This document shows, piece after piece, positions 24,133 to 33,891 of a stretch of 64,000 nt of DNA. The stretch comes from Candidatus Binatia bacterium. Lineage in GTDB: Bacteria > Desulfobacterota_B > Binatia > UBA9968 > JAJDTQ01. The translations under genes were made by a program, and so were the position numbers. Within the stretch, counting starts at the first letter, position 1. Each line of letters starts with the position of its first letter. The notes beneath the pieces were generated by a model. The model was not told where the DNA came from, did no database searches, and saw only the letters and a list, made by a program, of their open reading frames with translations. The stretch is from assembly GCA_022827045.1 (NCBI GenBank), contig JAJDTQ010000253.1, positions 1-64,000 of the forward strand, read 5' to 3'.

Positions 24133-26532
24133 GTGAGACGCTTCGCCGAGTGGCTTTACGATCACAGGCTTTCCGCGGGGGTGGCCATTCTCATGGTTAC
24201 GTCGTTCTTTGGATGGCAGATGCGAAATCTCGACATCTCCACTCACTTTCGAGACCTGTATCCGATCAACCACCCGCACGTCAGGTTGTTCGAACAGTAC
24301 CCCGGGTTCGGCTCCCCACTCAGTGTCTCGCTTGTCGTCCAAGCGACGCAAGGCAACATCTATAACCCACGCACCCTCAGGAAGATACAAGAAGCCACCC
24401 GGCTCATGGACGCTATCCCGGGTGTGGACCACGACCGAATCCGTTCCATCGCCTCTCGCAAGGTGAAGCATGTCGAGGCAACGGTAGGAGGCATCCGGGC
24501 CACCAATTTTCTGCTGGGGGCCGTGCCGGAAACCCCCGAAGACATCGCCAAGCTGAAGGACAAGGTGCGACTGACGCCAGGCATCGTGGGCACCTTCGTG
24601 TCGGTGCAGGAGGACGCCGCGCTCATCCACGCCACCTTCATCGAAAGGCTTGCCGACTACGACACCATCTTCAACGGGGTGAACGAAATCATCCGCAAAC
24701 TCGGCGACGACGATCACGAGATCTACGCCGCCGGCCAGCCAATGCTGACCGGCTGGGTCTATTATTACGAGCGGCAAATGTTCACCATATTCGCCGTTAC
24801 GCTGCTCGGCATGCTCCTGTTCCTGGTTCTGCACATGCGAAACCTTGCCGGGGTCGCGGCGCCCATCATCGTGTCCGCCGCCGCTGCGCTGTGGGGTTTG
24901 GGGTTCGCCGGGCTCTTCGGAATCAGCATCGATCCGCTCATCATGGTGCTCCCCATGCTGCTGGTGGCGAGATCGTTCAGTCACGCCGTTCAAGCGTGTG
25001 AGCGCTACTTCGAGATCTACGCCGACACCGGGGACAAACGTGAGGCCTGCGTACGTTCGCTGGTATCCATTTTCCCCCCGGGCACTCTCGGGATCGTCAC
25101 GGACGCTGCCGGACTGTTCTTCATCGCGGTGGCGCCGATACCCATCATGCACAAGGTGGCGTGGCTTTGCAGCTTCTGGGCGCTGAGCTTGATTCCCGCA
25201 AACGTGCTCTTTACCCCGGTGGTGTTGTCCTATCTCCCGGCGCCGCGGAACGCCGCGGAAGTGGTCGGCCGACGCCTTGCAGGCCGAGCCGGCGATTCTT
25301 CCTCCTCCACCTTTGGCGTAGGCTTTTTCGACCGGGGAATCGACGGTGTCCTGGCGCTCACGGGAAGGTTGAGCCAGGGAAAGGCGGCGTGGGGCACCGT
25401 CTGCGCGCTGGCCGTGGTGCTGACCTGGGCCGGCGTTACCGCAACGCACCTGACCGTTGGCGACGTCCATGCCGGAACTCCTCTCTTGTGGCCGAACTCG
25501 CCCTACAATGCGGCCGTCCAACGGATCAATCATCGGTTTGCTGGCTTCGATGTGCTTCAGGTCGTCGTCGAGGGGAACAAACCCTACGCCATTGAAACCA
25601 CGGCCGGACTGAGCCTAATGCAGCGGTTTCAAAGGCACATGGAAAAGGATCCGGAGGTGGGGGGGACCTTTTCCTTTGCGGATCTCGTGCCTAAGGTCAA
25701 CAGCCTCTTTCACGGTGACATACCCAAATGGCAAGTCATTCCTCAGAAGGATGCCGATGCGGCCCTGCTTTCACAACTGGCGATGACCGGGGCAAGCCCG
25801 GGAGATTTCGACCATCTGCTGACAAAAGACTTCAGGGCGGCCAGTGTTAGCGTCTGGTACAAGGACCACCGGGGCAAAACCATCGAACGTGCCCTGGACC
25901 GAGCCCAGGCATTCATCGATTCGGACCGCCAGGCCGAGAAAGATGGCCTCTCGGTCCGCCTCGCTTCGGGCAGCATCGGGCTCCTGGGGGCCACCAACAA
26001 CGCGGTTGCACGGAGCGAGCTCAACATCCTGCTCCTGGTCCTGGCAGCGGTGTTCGTCACCTGCAGCATTACCTACAGGTCTTTTGTGGCGGCCCTGCTC
26101 CTGCTCATCCCCGTCAACGTCTCCAACCTCATCGCCGCCGCGGCGATGGTGAAGATGGAGATAGGTCTGGACGTCAATACCCTCCCCGTCGCCGCCGTGG
26201 GCATCGGCGTGGGCATCGACTACGGGATCTACCTGATGAGCCGAATTTGCGAGGAGTTTCAACTCAAGGGCACCTTCGAGGAAGCCATCTCGGTGGCGGT
26301 GGGGACGACCGGAAGAGCGATTCTCTTTACAGCCACCACTCTGCTCATCGGCATCGCCCCGTGGTACTTCCTGTCCGACCTCCGGTTTCAAGCGGACATG
26401 GGCCTTTTGATCGCGTTTCTTATGGTGATCAACATGGTCGTAGCCATGGTCGTCGTTCCGTTGTTGTTATTCATCGTTCAACCCAGGTTCGTCGGTCGCG
26501 TAAGGTACATCGTGTCCGGCAATGCCGGATAG
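24133..26532 (+). CDS. RND/MMPL-family transporter with sterol-sensing-like repeats
   Basis: A 799-residue inner-membrane protein with two halves, each of one helix, a periplasmic loop of ~170-200 residues and five helices. The second half shows the conserved GIGVGIDYGIYLMSRICEEF; the first has the matching segment ending in LVARSFSHAVQ. The family (MMPL, HpnN-like) exports lipids and other hydrophobic molecules using the proton gradient. The Asp in GIDYG is kept, so it looks functional. Start GTG 24133. It lies between the Ycf48-like and DUF1302 genes, an arrangement seen in several proteobacterial lipophilic-compound clusters. Confidence 0.9.
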   Translation: MRRFAEWLYDHRLSAGVAILMVTSFFGWQMRNLDISTHFRDLYPINHPHVRLFEQYPGFGSPLSVSLVVQATQGNIYNPRTLRKIQEATRLMDAIPGVDHDRIRSIASRKVKHVEATVGGIRATNFLLGAVPETPEDIAKLKDKVRLTPGIVGTFVSVQEDAALIHATFIERLADYDTIFNGVNEIIRKLGDDDHEIYAAGQPMLTGWVYYYERQMFTIFAVTLLGMLLFLVLHMRNLAGVAAPIIVSAAAALWGLGFAGLFGISIDPLIMVLPMLLVARSFSHAVQACERYFEIYADTGDKREACVRSLVSIFPPGTLGIVTDAAGLFFIAVAPIPIMHKVAWLCSFWALSLIPANVLFTPVVLSYLPAPRNAAEVVGRRLAGRAGDSSSSTFGVGFFDRGIDGVLALTGRLSQGKAAWGTVCALAVVLTWAGVTATHLTVGDVHAGTPLLWPNSPYNAAVQRINHRFAGFDVLQVVVEGNKPYAIETTAGLSLMQRFQRHMEKDPEVGGTFSFADLVPKVNSLFHGDIPKWQVIPQKDADAALLSQLAMTGASPGDFDHLLTKDFRAASVSVWYKDHRGKTIERALDRAQAFIDSDRQAEKDGLSVRLASGSIGLLGATNNAVARSELNILLLVLAAVFVTCSITYRSFVAALLLLIPVNVSNLIAAAAMVKMEIGLDVNTLPVAAVGIGVGIDYGIYLMSRICEEFQLKGTFEEAISVAVGTTGRAILFTATTLLIGIAPWYFLSDLRFQADMGLLIAFLMVINMVVAMVVVPLLLFIVQPRFVGRVRYIVSGNAG

Positions 26533-26587
26533 GCTGCTCCAATGGGATTGTCGTTGAAAGAGAGAACCATGAGGGAAGGGGGTTTTT

Positions 26588-28090
26588 ATGAAATGGAACC
26601 AGGGTGCGATTCTGTACGTTGGCCTTTTTGTGGGGCTTCTGTGTTTCCACAGCGAACTCCACGGTCAGACCCGTATGGGTCCTTTTGAGATAACGGGCTT
26701 GTACCGGCTCACCGTCAACGCTGCGACGGGTGTCGCCAATCCGAACAACACCGCGAACGCAACGAACCCGGTAAGTCTCATCGATAGCACAGGTAAACCC
26801 GACCTTTTGCTGATGCAGAATGCCCTCCACCTGAATATTTATGGGAAGCTTGGTTCAAATTGGAGTGTTCTTCTCGAACCTCGATTCACACTGGACACGA
26901 CCAAAACCGCAGACGACTATCACGAGCCGCCGTACGAATCTCTGCCGTCCAACTTTGCCGGACACGACTGGCTGCTTCGTTCCGGCGGAAGGGATGGCAA
27001 GGTCGAGCTTTCGCAAGCCTATATCAACTACGCGAGCGGAAACTTGTGGCTCCGGGTCGGGAAGCAACCCATCGCGTGGGGCGAGGCAATCGCTCAGCGG
27101 GTCCTCGATGTTGTCAACCCCCTGGACCTGAGTCAGTTTTTCTTTTTCGACAGAGCCTTGGAGGAATTCGAAGGAATCCGCATTCCGCAGTGGTTCATTC
27201 GCGGCGCAGTTACGGTCCCTACCGACCAGATCCACGATCTCACCTTCGAGTTGGTGCTCAACCCGGGATTGGTCACCCCGACGATTCTTCCCGAACAGGG
27301 TGCACCCTATAACGTTCTGCCGGGTATCCTGAAAGCCACGGACGAGGTGGAGACCGGAGAGGCCACCGTCGGGACGCGCGTGACCGGCACATTGGGGGAC
27401 TTCGACTTCTCACTGAACTTCCTGTCGAAGCCAAACGATGATGGTGTCGGTGTGGTACCAGCACCTCCGGGCGGACTCGTCTACGACCCCAGAGGGATTC
27501 CGCTCCTGGGCGGGCTCGGAATCTTCGATCCCTTCCGCGTGGATTTGCGGCTCCAACACCCGCGGGTCAACATCTTCGGCGGGTCATTGAACTACTTCTC
27601 GCAGGACCTCGGCGCCCTGTTTCGAGTCGAAACCACGGTCACCCCCAACGCGCCCTTCTCCCTGACGGAGAACTCGACCGCGATTGTCAAGAGAAGGGTC
27701 TGGAAGAGCGTCATCCAGATCGAGCGGCCGACGTACCTCATTCCCGGCCTGGGATCGATGTCTGTCGCGTTGGGATACTTCTTCACCCATACAAGCGGCG
27801 ATCTGAGCCAGGTCTACTCGTCCGGAGCGAAGGTGGATGAGATGGTCCATAGTTTTTCCGTGCTCCTGCAACAACCACTCTTTCGTAAACAGGTGAATCT
27901 GGAGCTGCTGGCGATCTATGACACCGACGATTCGTACTGGATACAGCCCGCGATTCACTGGGAGATCGGCAGTAACTTTCGTTTGGATCTCCTTTACAAC
28001 GCATTTGGCGGGTCGGAGAGACGGCCCGGGCGGTTTGGCAGCTTCTACTGGGCCGAAGGATTGGCTTTGCGCCTGACCATGGGCTTCTGA
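26588..28090 (+). CDS. DUF1302 outer-membrane beta-barrel protein
   Basis: A 500-residue protein with a signal peptide (ILYVGLFVGLLCFHSELHGQ), alternating hydrophobic/polar strands throughout, and a C-terminal Phe (LRLTMGF) as in outer-membrane barrels. DUF1302 landmarks include ELSQAYINYASGNLWLRVGKQPIAWGEA and the DVVNPLD segment. It is the presumed outer-membrane channel working with the RND transporter and the DUF1329 protein. Ribosome site GAAGGGGG upstream. Fits the operon: RND gene 55 bases before, DUF1329 gene 19 bases after. Confidence 0.88.
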   Translation: MKWNQGAILYVGLFVGLLCFHSELHGQTRMGPFEITGLYRLTVNAATGVANPNNTANATNPVSLIDSTGKPDLLLMQNALHLNIYGKLGSNWSVLLEPRFTLDTTKTADDYHEPPYESLPSNFAGHDWLLRSGGRDGKVELSQAYINYASGNLWLRVGKQPIAWGEAIAQRVLDVVNPLDLSQFFFFDRALEEFEGIRIPQWFIRGAVTVPTDQIHDLTFELVLNPGLVTPTILPEQGAPYNVLPGILKATDEVETGEATVGTRVTGTLGDFDFSLNFLSKPNDDGVGVVPAPPGGLVYDPRGIPLLGGLGIFDPFRVDLRLQHPRVNIFGGSLNYFSQDLGALFRVETTVTPNAPFSLTENSTAIVKRRVWKSVIQIERPTYLIPGLGSMSVALGYFFTHTSGDLSQVYSSGAKVDEMVHSFSVLLQQPLFRKQVNLELLAIYDTDDSYWIQPAIHWEIGSNFRLDLLYNAFGGSERRPGRFGSFYWAEGLALRLTMGF

Positions 28091-28109
28091 ATAGGGGAAG
28101 GATGATACC

Positions 28110-29453
28110 ATGTACAAGCTGGAATGGACGAGACGACACTTTCTCAAAAGCGCGGGTGTTTTCGCTGGAGCCGGACTCCTGCAGCCCGTTCTTCCACTGA
28201 TCGGCGCTGGCAAGGACATTCAGGCAGCCTATCCCGAAGATGTCCTTTCTATCGAGAAATACTCGAAAGGCGCGGTGAAACCCGGAATGGTCATATCGAA
28301 GGACAACGCGGACTTGGTCCGGGAGTTTGCCTCACCCGGCCTTTACGAGGAGCTGAAACGAGGTCACCAGATCAGGATTGCGGAGACCACTCTGACCCCG
28401 AATTCGTTTATCCCGGACCAATGGATCGAGGCCACCCTGCGCAACAAGGGCCAAGCGGTCCTGGACAAGAAAGGGCAACTGTGGACACGGGATGGCCGAC
28501 CGTGGATCGGCGGAGACCCTTTTCCGGAACCGAAAAACGGGCTCGAGGTCATCTGGAACCATGGCTTCAATTTCGAGAAGTACGACGACATCTTCCGAAC
28601 GGACGCCATCGAGGTGGACGTTGGCAGCAACGGAAGCGTGGTCCGGGAACGAAAGGCGAACTTTACGACCATCTACACCAACGGGCGGCAGTCCGTGGAA
28701 CCCAAGCCCACCATACCGGCATACAAGGATGAGTTGTTCCGTATCACGCTCACCGAACTCGCCCCCTTCGACATCTACGGGCTCGGCGTGACCACCATCA
28801 CCTACTATGACGGCAGCAAGCTTCCCGACACGATTCTGTATGTGCCCTCGCTGAGACGGCCGCTCAGAGTCCCTTCCACCCAACGATTCGAGCCTCCGTC
28901 TCCCGGAGCAGCCTACTTCACCAGTGATTTCAGCGTCCACAACGATCCGGTGCTGACATGGACGTGGAAGCTGGTCGGAAGAAAGCCATTCCTCGCCCCG
29001 TCTCCGGCCAACATCGGCACTTTCGCCAAGGGCTCAAAGGATCCCTTTATTTTCCCTGCGACCAAGACCAAGTGGCCCGGGTCGACCTGGGAGCTGCGAC
29101 CGGAGGTCTTCGTGCTTGACGGTGTCGCCAAGATCCCGGGGTCACCGTACAGCCGGAAGAGGATGTACGTGGACGCCCTCACTGGGCGCGCCTCGCTGGC
29201 CGACACATGGGACAGTCAGAACAAGATCTGGAAGTACTTCGTCTTCTTCTTCGGCAACCTGAAGGTGAAGGACAGCAAGGGCCGCGAGATAAAGTCGTTG
29301 TCGGGGATTTCCTTCGCCGACGTCCAGAAGGACTATCATACGAATATCTGGCTCTTTCCGGAGGGCCCCGGAGGACAGTTCAAGGTAAATTCCGGGATCC
29401 GTATCGAGGACCATTCGACGCCGAGAGCCATGCTCTCAAAGGCCAGGAGATAG
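28110..29453 (+). CDS. DUF1329 (LolB-like fold) periplasmic protein, Tat-type signal
   Basis: A 447-residue protein. The N-terminus carries a twin-arginine-like signal (TRRHFLKSAGVFAGAG), unusual for this family, which is mostly Sec-exported. The body matches DUF1329: YPEDVLSIEKYSKGAVKPGMVI, GLEVIWNHGFNFEKYDD, ITYYDGSKLPDTILYVPSLRRPLRV. DUF1329 proteins are LolB-like periplasmic proteins encoded next to DUF1302 barrels and thought to bind hydrophobic ligands. It is followed by the isochorismatase gene 45 bases later. Confidence in family is high; the ligand is unknown. Confidence 0.87.
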   Translation: MYKLEWTRRHFLKSAGVFAGAGLLQPVLPLIGAGKDIQAAYPEDVLSIEKYSKGAVKPGMVISKDNADLVREFASPGLYEELKRGHQIRIAETTLTPNSFIPDQWIEATLRNKGQAVLDKKGQLWTRDGRPWIGGDPFPEPKNGLEVIWNHGFNFEKYDDIFRTDAIEVDVGSNGSVVRERKANFTTIYTNGRQSVEPKPTIPAYKDELFRITLTELAPFDIYGLGVTTITYYDGSKLPDTILYVPSLRRPLRVPSTQRFEPPSPGAAYFTSDFSVHNDPVLTWTWKLVGRKPFLAPSPANIGTFAKGSKDPFIFPATKTKWPGSTWELRPEVFVLDGVAKIPGSPYSRKRMYVDALTGRASLADTWDSQNKIWKYFVFFFGNLKVKDSKGREIKSLSGISFADVQKDYHTNIWLFPEGPGGQFKVNSGIRIEDHSTPRAMLSKARR

Positions 29454-29498
29454 TTCGGGAGGGTTCCTTACCCACACGACGACTCGAGGACCATCGAG

Positions 29499-30128
29499 AT
29501 GCCTCAGTTTGAAATTCATCCGGAACGGCTCGCCTTGATCGTGCATGATATGCAGAAAATCTTCATCCGGGGACCCTACTCGCACGATGAAGAGGCGAGC
29601 CGTTTGTTGGTCGACAAGGTAAAGGACCTCGTCCAACTATGCCGAACCAAGAACATCCCTATCGTTTACACCATGTTCTGCTATCGCCGTGATGGCGCGG
29701 ACCTGGGCATCGTGGGGGAATTCTGGAAAGAGATACGGCAGAGGGAAATCCTGGTCGACGACCAGGAGGAGACGCAGCTCGCGGCAGAATTGGCACCGGC
29801 CAACGGGGACGTGGTGATACGGAAGGTAGGAAGCTACAGCGCGTTTCACAACACGCCCTTGGAAAGCATCCTCAGAAATACGGGGCGAGACACCATTGTG
29901 ATCACCGGATGTGGCACCAACGTCGGTTGCGAAGCCCTGGCCAGGGACGCCCATTCCAGAGGGATACGGGCCATTCTATTGGAGGACGCGACATTGGCGG
30001 TCGATTTGCCCGATCTGGGTTGGGGGGCGATATCCCAGGAAATGGCCCAGAAAGTCGCTTGCACCATCATCGCCCGCTGTATCGGTCAGGTAATGACGAG
30101 CGCGGATTTCGTCAGGCAACTGCCGTAG
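29499..30128 (+). CDS. Isochorismatase-family cysteine hydrolase
   Basis: A 209-residue isochorismatase-fold protein, stand-alone. Asp (ALIVHDMQ), Lys (RKVGSYSAF) and the strand GCGTNVGCEALARDA are present. The nucleophile Cys normally follows TNx; here that place is Gly and a Cys lies one residue later, so the catalytic Cys may be shifted. Family members hydrolyse C-N or vinyl-ether bonds (ureidoacrylate, biuret, N-carbamoyl compounds). Hydantoinase-like opening followed by carbamoyl hydrolysis would suit this operon. It is the free form of the domain fused in 6578-7387. Confidence 0.88.
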   Translation: MPQFEIHPERLALIVHDMQKIFIRGPYSHDEEASRLLVDKVKDLVQLCRTKNIPIVYTMFCYRRDGADLGIVGEFWKEIRQREILVDDQEETQLAAELAPANGDVVIRKVGSYSAFHNTPLESILRNTGRDTIVITGCGTNVGCEALARDAHSRGIRAILLEDATLAVDLPDLGWGAISQEMAQKVACTIIARCIGQVMTSADFVRQLP

Positions 30129-30150
30129 TCATTGGGACGACTTCAGCCAA

Positions 30151-30168
30151 GTCCTCTTTAAAGAGGAC
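30151..30168. repeat. Perfect 18-base palindrome between isochorismatase and amidohydrolase genes
   Basis: GTCCTCTTTAAAGAGGAC at 30151-30168, in the 109-base gap after the isochorismatase stop. No T-run follows, so it is a weak candidate for a terminator. It may be an operator or an RNA hairpin that lowers read-through into the amidohydrolase gene. Confidence 0.6.
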
Positions 30169-30237
30169 CACGCTACGATTTCGTCAACCAACGGAGACTG
30201 CATTTAAGGAGAGCCCGGACTTTCCACTCCCGGGCCG

Positions 30238-32108
30238 ATGGAGTCTGTCATGCGTTATCGAATGAAACCGGTACGGGCAATGACGACCGCCCTTGTTCTG
30301 GCCGCACTGACATTGGGTCAACACGCCGCCGCACTGACGGTTTCGCCGGCTCAAGCTGCCACACTCGAGGAATTGGCCGTCTACCCCACCCTGATCGCCC
30401 ACAACGGCAAGATCGCCGCCATGGATTCGGACCTCAAGTTTTACGAGTCCATCGCGGTGCGTGGTGACCGCATCTGGAAACTTGGCACCAATCAGGAGAT
30501 TAAGCCGTTGGCCGGTCCGCGGACCACCGTCATCGACCTTAAGGGCCGCACCGTCGTGCCCGGACTGATCGACGTCCACACCCACCCTCACCTGTTTGGT
30601 CTGTGGCACCTTCAATCGAAATACGCGCCGGAATTGACACCTGTCCTCATTGAAGGGAAGAGCACGGCGGAGGTGGTCGGAAACTTCGCCCCGACCATCA
30701 AGGCCCGTATCAAAGAGATAGGCCCGGGCAAATGGGTCTACGCGGCCCTCCCTTTTCGGGCCGGCATGATACTGGGTACATCCATCGATTTCAGCGGCCG
30801 CCCGTTCAAAATGAGCGGCCAGATTACCCGGGAGACGCTCGATCAACTCGCTCCGGACAATCCCGTGGTGGTTGTTCAAGGATGTTGTATCGGGCTGGGA
30901 AATTCGAAAGCCAGAGAGATCATGATCCGGGAAACCGGCTATGAGCACGTATCGGTACGGGTACCCTACGACACGGTGTTCGGAGTCGTTCTGAGAGGAA
31001 AGACCCAGAAGGTGGCGGCCTTCCTCACCGAAGAGATGAACGAACTCGCCCGTTACGGGATAACGACCATCGGCTCACACGGAGAGGTAAACGTCGAAGT
31101 ATTTGACGCGCTCGGCATGATGGACCGGGAAGGCACGATGCCTTTGCGATTCGGCTGGCACCACGAAAGCGGCTTTTTCGGAAAGGATCCAGCCGAATTC
31201 TACCGACTGTTGGGCAATACGGCCGGGCAGGGCAGCGACTATTTGTGGAACGTAGGGATCGGGTGGGAGGTCTGGGACACCTTTGGCGACTGCCTGTCCG
31301 CAAGGCCGAAAACGGACATTCCTCTACGCATTTACCGACGCCTCTTCCTCGCGCCCGCGGGACAGTGCATCCCATCGGATTCGACGAGCTATACTGGACA
31401 TCTCGCGGCCGCCAAGGCCGGCTTGCGCCTCGTGGGGCTGCATACCTTGACCGGCGATCGCGTCTACGACAGGGCCTTCGAGTTGGCTGAAGAGGTCATC
31501 CGTTCGGGGCGCGCGACCCTGGAGGACATCCGGCAGCAGCGGTGGGGCTTCGACCACAACTGGTGGGTTCGCCCGGATCAAATTCCGAAGATCAAGAAAT
31601 ATGGATTCTGGTTGAATTTCCAAGCACCCAGTTCTCGCAGGCGGTGCCCTATGTGATGAATCATTTCGGCGAGGACTACCTGCCTTGGATTATGCCCGTG
31701 CGCAGCCTCGTCAAGGCCGGCGTGAAGGTTGTCTTCGGGACCGACAGCCACATAGGCACGCTGACGGACCAGCAGGAAAGGTACTTCAACGATCTGGGCG
31801 GATACTTCCCGTACCGCGACTCCGTTTGGCCGTGGGTGGGAACCTGGGTGACCCGGGAGCTTCACGGTAAGGTATGGCGACCCGAGGAAAGAATAGACCG
31901 CGTTACCGCACTAAGAGGATGGACCATCGACGCCGCAGGATACCTTCTGCGAGAAAAAGACTTGGGTAGCCTTGAACCCGGTAAACTGGCGGACTTCATC
32001 GTTCTGGATAGAGACTATTTCTCAGTTCCCGACGGCGAGATCAAGAATATTCAAACACTCATGACGGTATTGGGCGGCAAGGTTGTCTACCGAGCTCCCA
32101 ATTCTTGA
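30238..32108 (+). pseudogene. YtcJ-like amidohydrolase, split by a frameshift near 31617
   Basis: Two adjoining frames give one exported amidohydrolase of about 620 residues. Frame one (30238-31656) has a signal peptide, the metal motif VVPGLIDVHTHPHLFG (His114, His116) and runs to FWLNFQ. Frame two continues with TQFSQAVPYVMNHFGEDYLPWIMPV and holds the later metal Asp (FGTDSHIGTLTD) and the C-terminal SLEPGKLADFIVLDRDYF, ending at 32108. One missing base in the run at about 31617-31622 (TTTCC) restores the frame. The intact remainder suggests either very recent loss or an assembly error. The family hydrolyses amides and exocyclic C-N bonds; it is co-directional with the isochorismatase. Confidence 0.85.
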
Positions 32109-32206
32109 AACTGGACTTCGGTGACGGACGGATTCGACGGTTGTCTCGGCACCGTCGGCTCTCTCCTTTTCCCGCCCAAGACAAGCTGGGGGGATTAGCC
32201 GCCAAA

Positions 32207-33778
32207 ATGCCAAAGTCTCTTGCCCGACGCCTATCAGTCCCGGCACTTGCCGTGTTCGGAGGACCCTCACCCTTATTGGCGCATGGCCTGAGGGAACAGC
32301 CGCACTACCACTCCCCCGTACCGCTTTGGCTCTACCTAGCAGGTGCCGCTGCGGCCGTCGTCTGTACATTTCTGATCGTCGGCGTTTTTTCCCGCACACG
32401 CCCGCCCGGGAACAACTATCCTCGCGCCAATCTTTTGACTTGGCCCATTGCCAAGGTCCTCGTCCATCCGGCCGTTGTGCTCGGCTTGCAGCTCTTGTCC
32501 GCGGGACTCTTCCTCCTGCTGCTGCTTGTTGGATTCTTTGGCAACCAGAACCCTCACAGAAACGTTCTACCCACTTTCGTTTGGGTCCTTTGGTGGGTAG
32601 GATTCGCATATATCTCAGCCCTAGTCGGGAATCTCTGGGCCGTCGTCAATCCGTGGAAGATCCTTTTCCGATGGTCCGATGCGCTCTATCGCCAGATGCG
32701 TGGCGAAGGCGAACTGTCACTCCGCATCTCCTACCCGGAGCGGCTTGGCGTCTGGCCCGGGTTTCTTCTTTTTGTCGCGTTCGCGTGGATCGAACTCGTC
32801 TCTACACATTGGGCCGTGCCGATCAACCTGGCAGTGTTAATCATTGCGTACTCCGCCATCACATGGACCGGTATGTTCCTTTTCGGAAGGGAGAAGTGGC
32901 TCCTTCATGGAGAGGCTTTCTCCATCGCCTTCGGGCTGCTGGCCCGATTCGCCCCGACCGAGGTTCGGGTAACCGCTCAGGAAATGTGCATGTCTTGTCG
33001 CCTCGACTGTCGCGACCGCGATTCGGAATGCGTCAACTGCTACGCCTGTTTCGAGGGAGCAAATGACGACCAGCGGGAACTGAACCTGCGCCCCGTGGCC
33101 GTGGGGCTACTGCGCCCCGAGGTCGTCTCCCCTTCGCTTGCCGCATTCGTGCTCCTGATGCTTTCGACAGTCACGTTCGACGGCATAAGCGTCACCCCGG
33201 CGTGGGCTCGTTTGATGGTTTTTCTCCACGGACTGTCGCCTGACCCGCATACACCACAAGCCCTCATCGCGAACAGCGCGGAAATAGTTATTTTTCTCGC
33301 CTTATTCATGAGCACTTACTTGGTGTTCTGTAAACTCATGCTGGCGGCCAGCGGCAGCCCACACTCGGTGGGGACTTGGGCTCGAACCTTTGTCTTCTCT
33401 CTCGTCCCCATAGCCTTGGCCTTCCATCTGAGCCACTATCTGTCGTTTTTGCTGATTCAGGGACAGCTTATCATTCCGTTAGCTTCCGATCCGTTCGGGT
33501 TCGGCTGGAATCTTTTCGGAACGCGCAACTACTGGCCCGACTTCGGTATCGTGGGAGTTCGATTCGTCTGGTTTACCGCCGTGATCACCATCGTGCTTGG
33601 ACACATCATCGCCGTTTTTCTTGCCGACGGCATCGCTTTGCGCACGCTTGGAGATCGGACCATCGCACTTCGAAGCCAGTATCCGATGTTGGTACTCATG
33701 ATAGGTTATACGGTCGTCAGCCTGTGGATCATCGGCCAGCCGATCGTGGAGAGCCCGGCCATTACGATGTCATCGTGA
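32207..33778 (+). CDS. FedB-like polytopic membrane protein with Cys-rich motif
   Basis: About 523 residues with roughly 11 hydrophobic helices. An N-terminal signal-like segment leads to AHGLREQ, then VLPTFVWVLWWVGFAYISAL and AVVNPWKILF, features of proteins annotated as fenitrothion hydrolase FedB. A loop between helices carries CMSCRLDC and, six residues on, CVNCYAC: six cysteines spaced like an iron-sulphur site. ATG 32207 has GGGGGGA upstream; TTG 32105 overlaps the amidohydrolase stop but lacks a ribosome site. Probably the last gene of the GntR-controlled cluster. The enzyme name in databases rests on a single study, so function is uncertain. Confidence 0.65.
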   Translation: MPKSLARRLSVPALAVFGGPSPLLAHGLREQPHYHSPVPLWLYLAGAAAAVVCTFLIVGVFSRTRPPGNNYPRANLLTWPIAKVLVHPAVVLGLQLLSAGLFLLLLLVGFFGNQNPHRNVLPTFVWVLWWVGFAYISALVGNLWAVVNPWKILFRWSDALYRQMRGEGELSLRISYPERLGVWPGFLLFVAFAWIELVSTHWAVPINLAVLIIAYSAITWTGMFLFGREKWLLHGEAFSIAFGLLARFAPTEVRVTAQEMCMSCRLDCRDRDSECVNCYACFEGANDDQRELNLRPVAVGLLRPEVVSPSLAAFVLLMLSTVTFDGISVTPAWARLMVFLHGLSPDPHTPQALIANSAEIVIFLALFMSTYLVFCKLMLAASGSPHSVGTWARTFVFSLVPIALAFHLSHYLSFLLIQGQLIIPLASDPFGFGWNLFGTRNYWPDFGIVGVRFVWFTAVITIVLGHIIAVFLADGIALRTLGDRTIALRSQYPMLVLMIGYTVVSLWIIGQPIVESPAITMSS

Positions 33779-33891
33779 AGCGGCGAGAAGCGAAGGTGCC
33801 CCGGCGGCCGTGCGGTCGCCACGCGAGATATAGAGGGGACCGGAACACAAACCGGTGTGCTGTTACGACTAACCAGATTGGGAGGCAAGTC

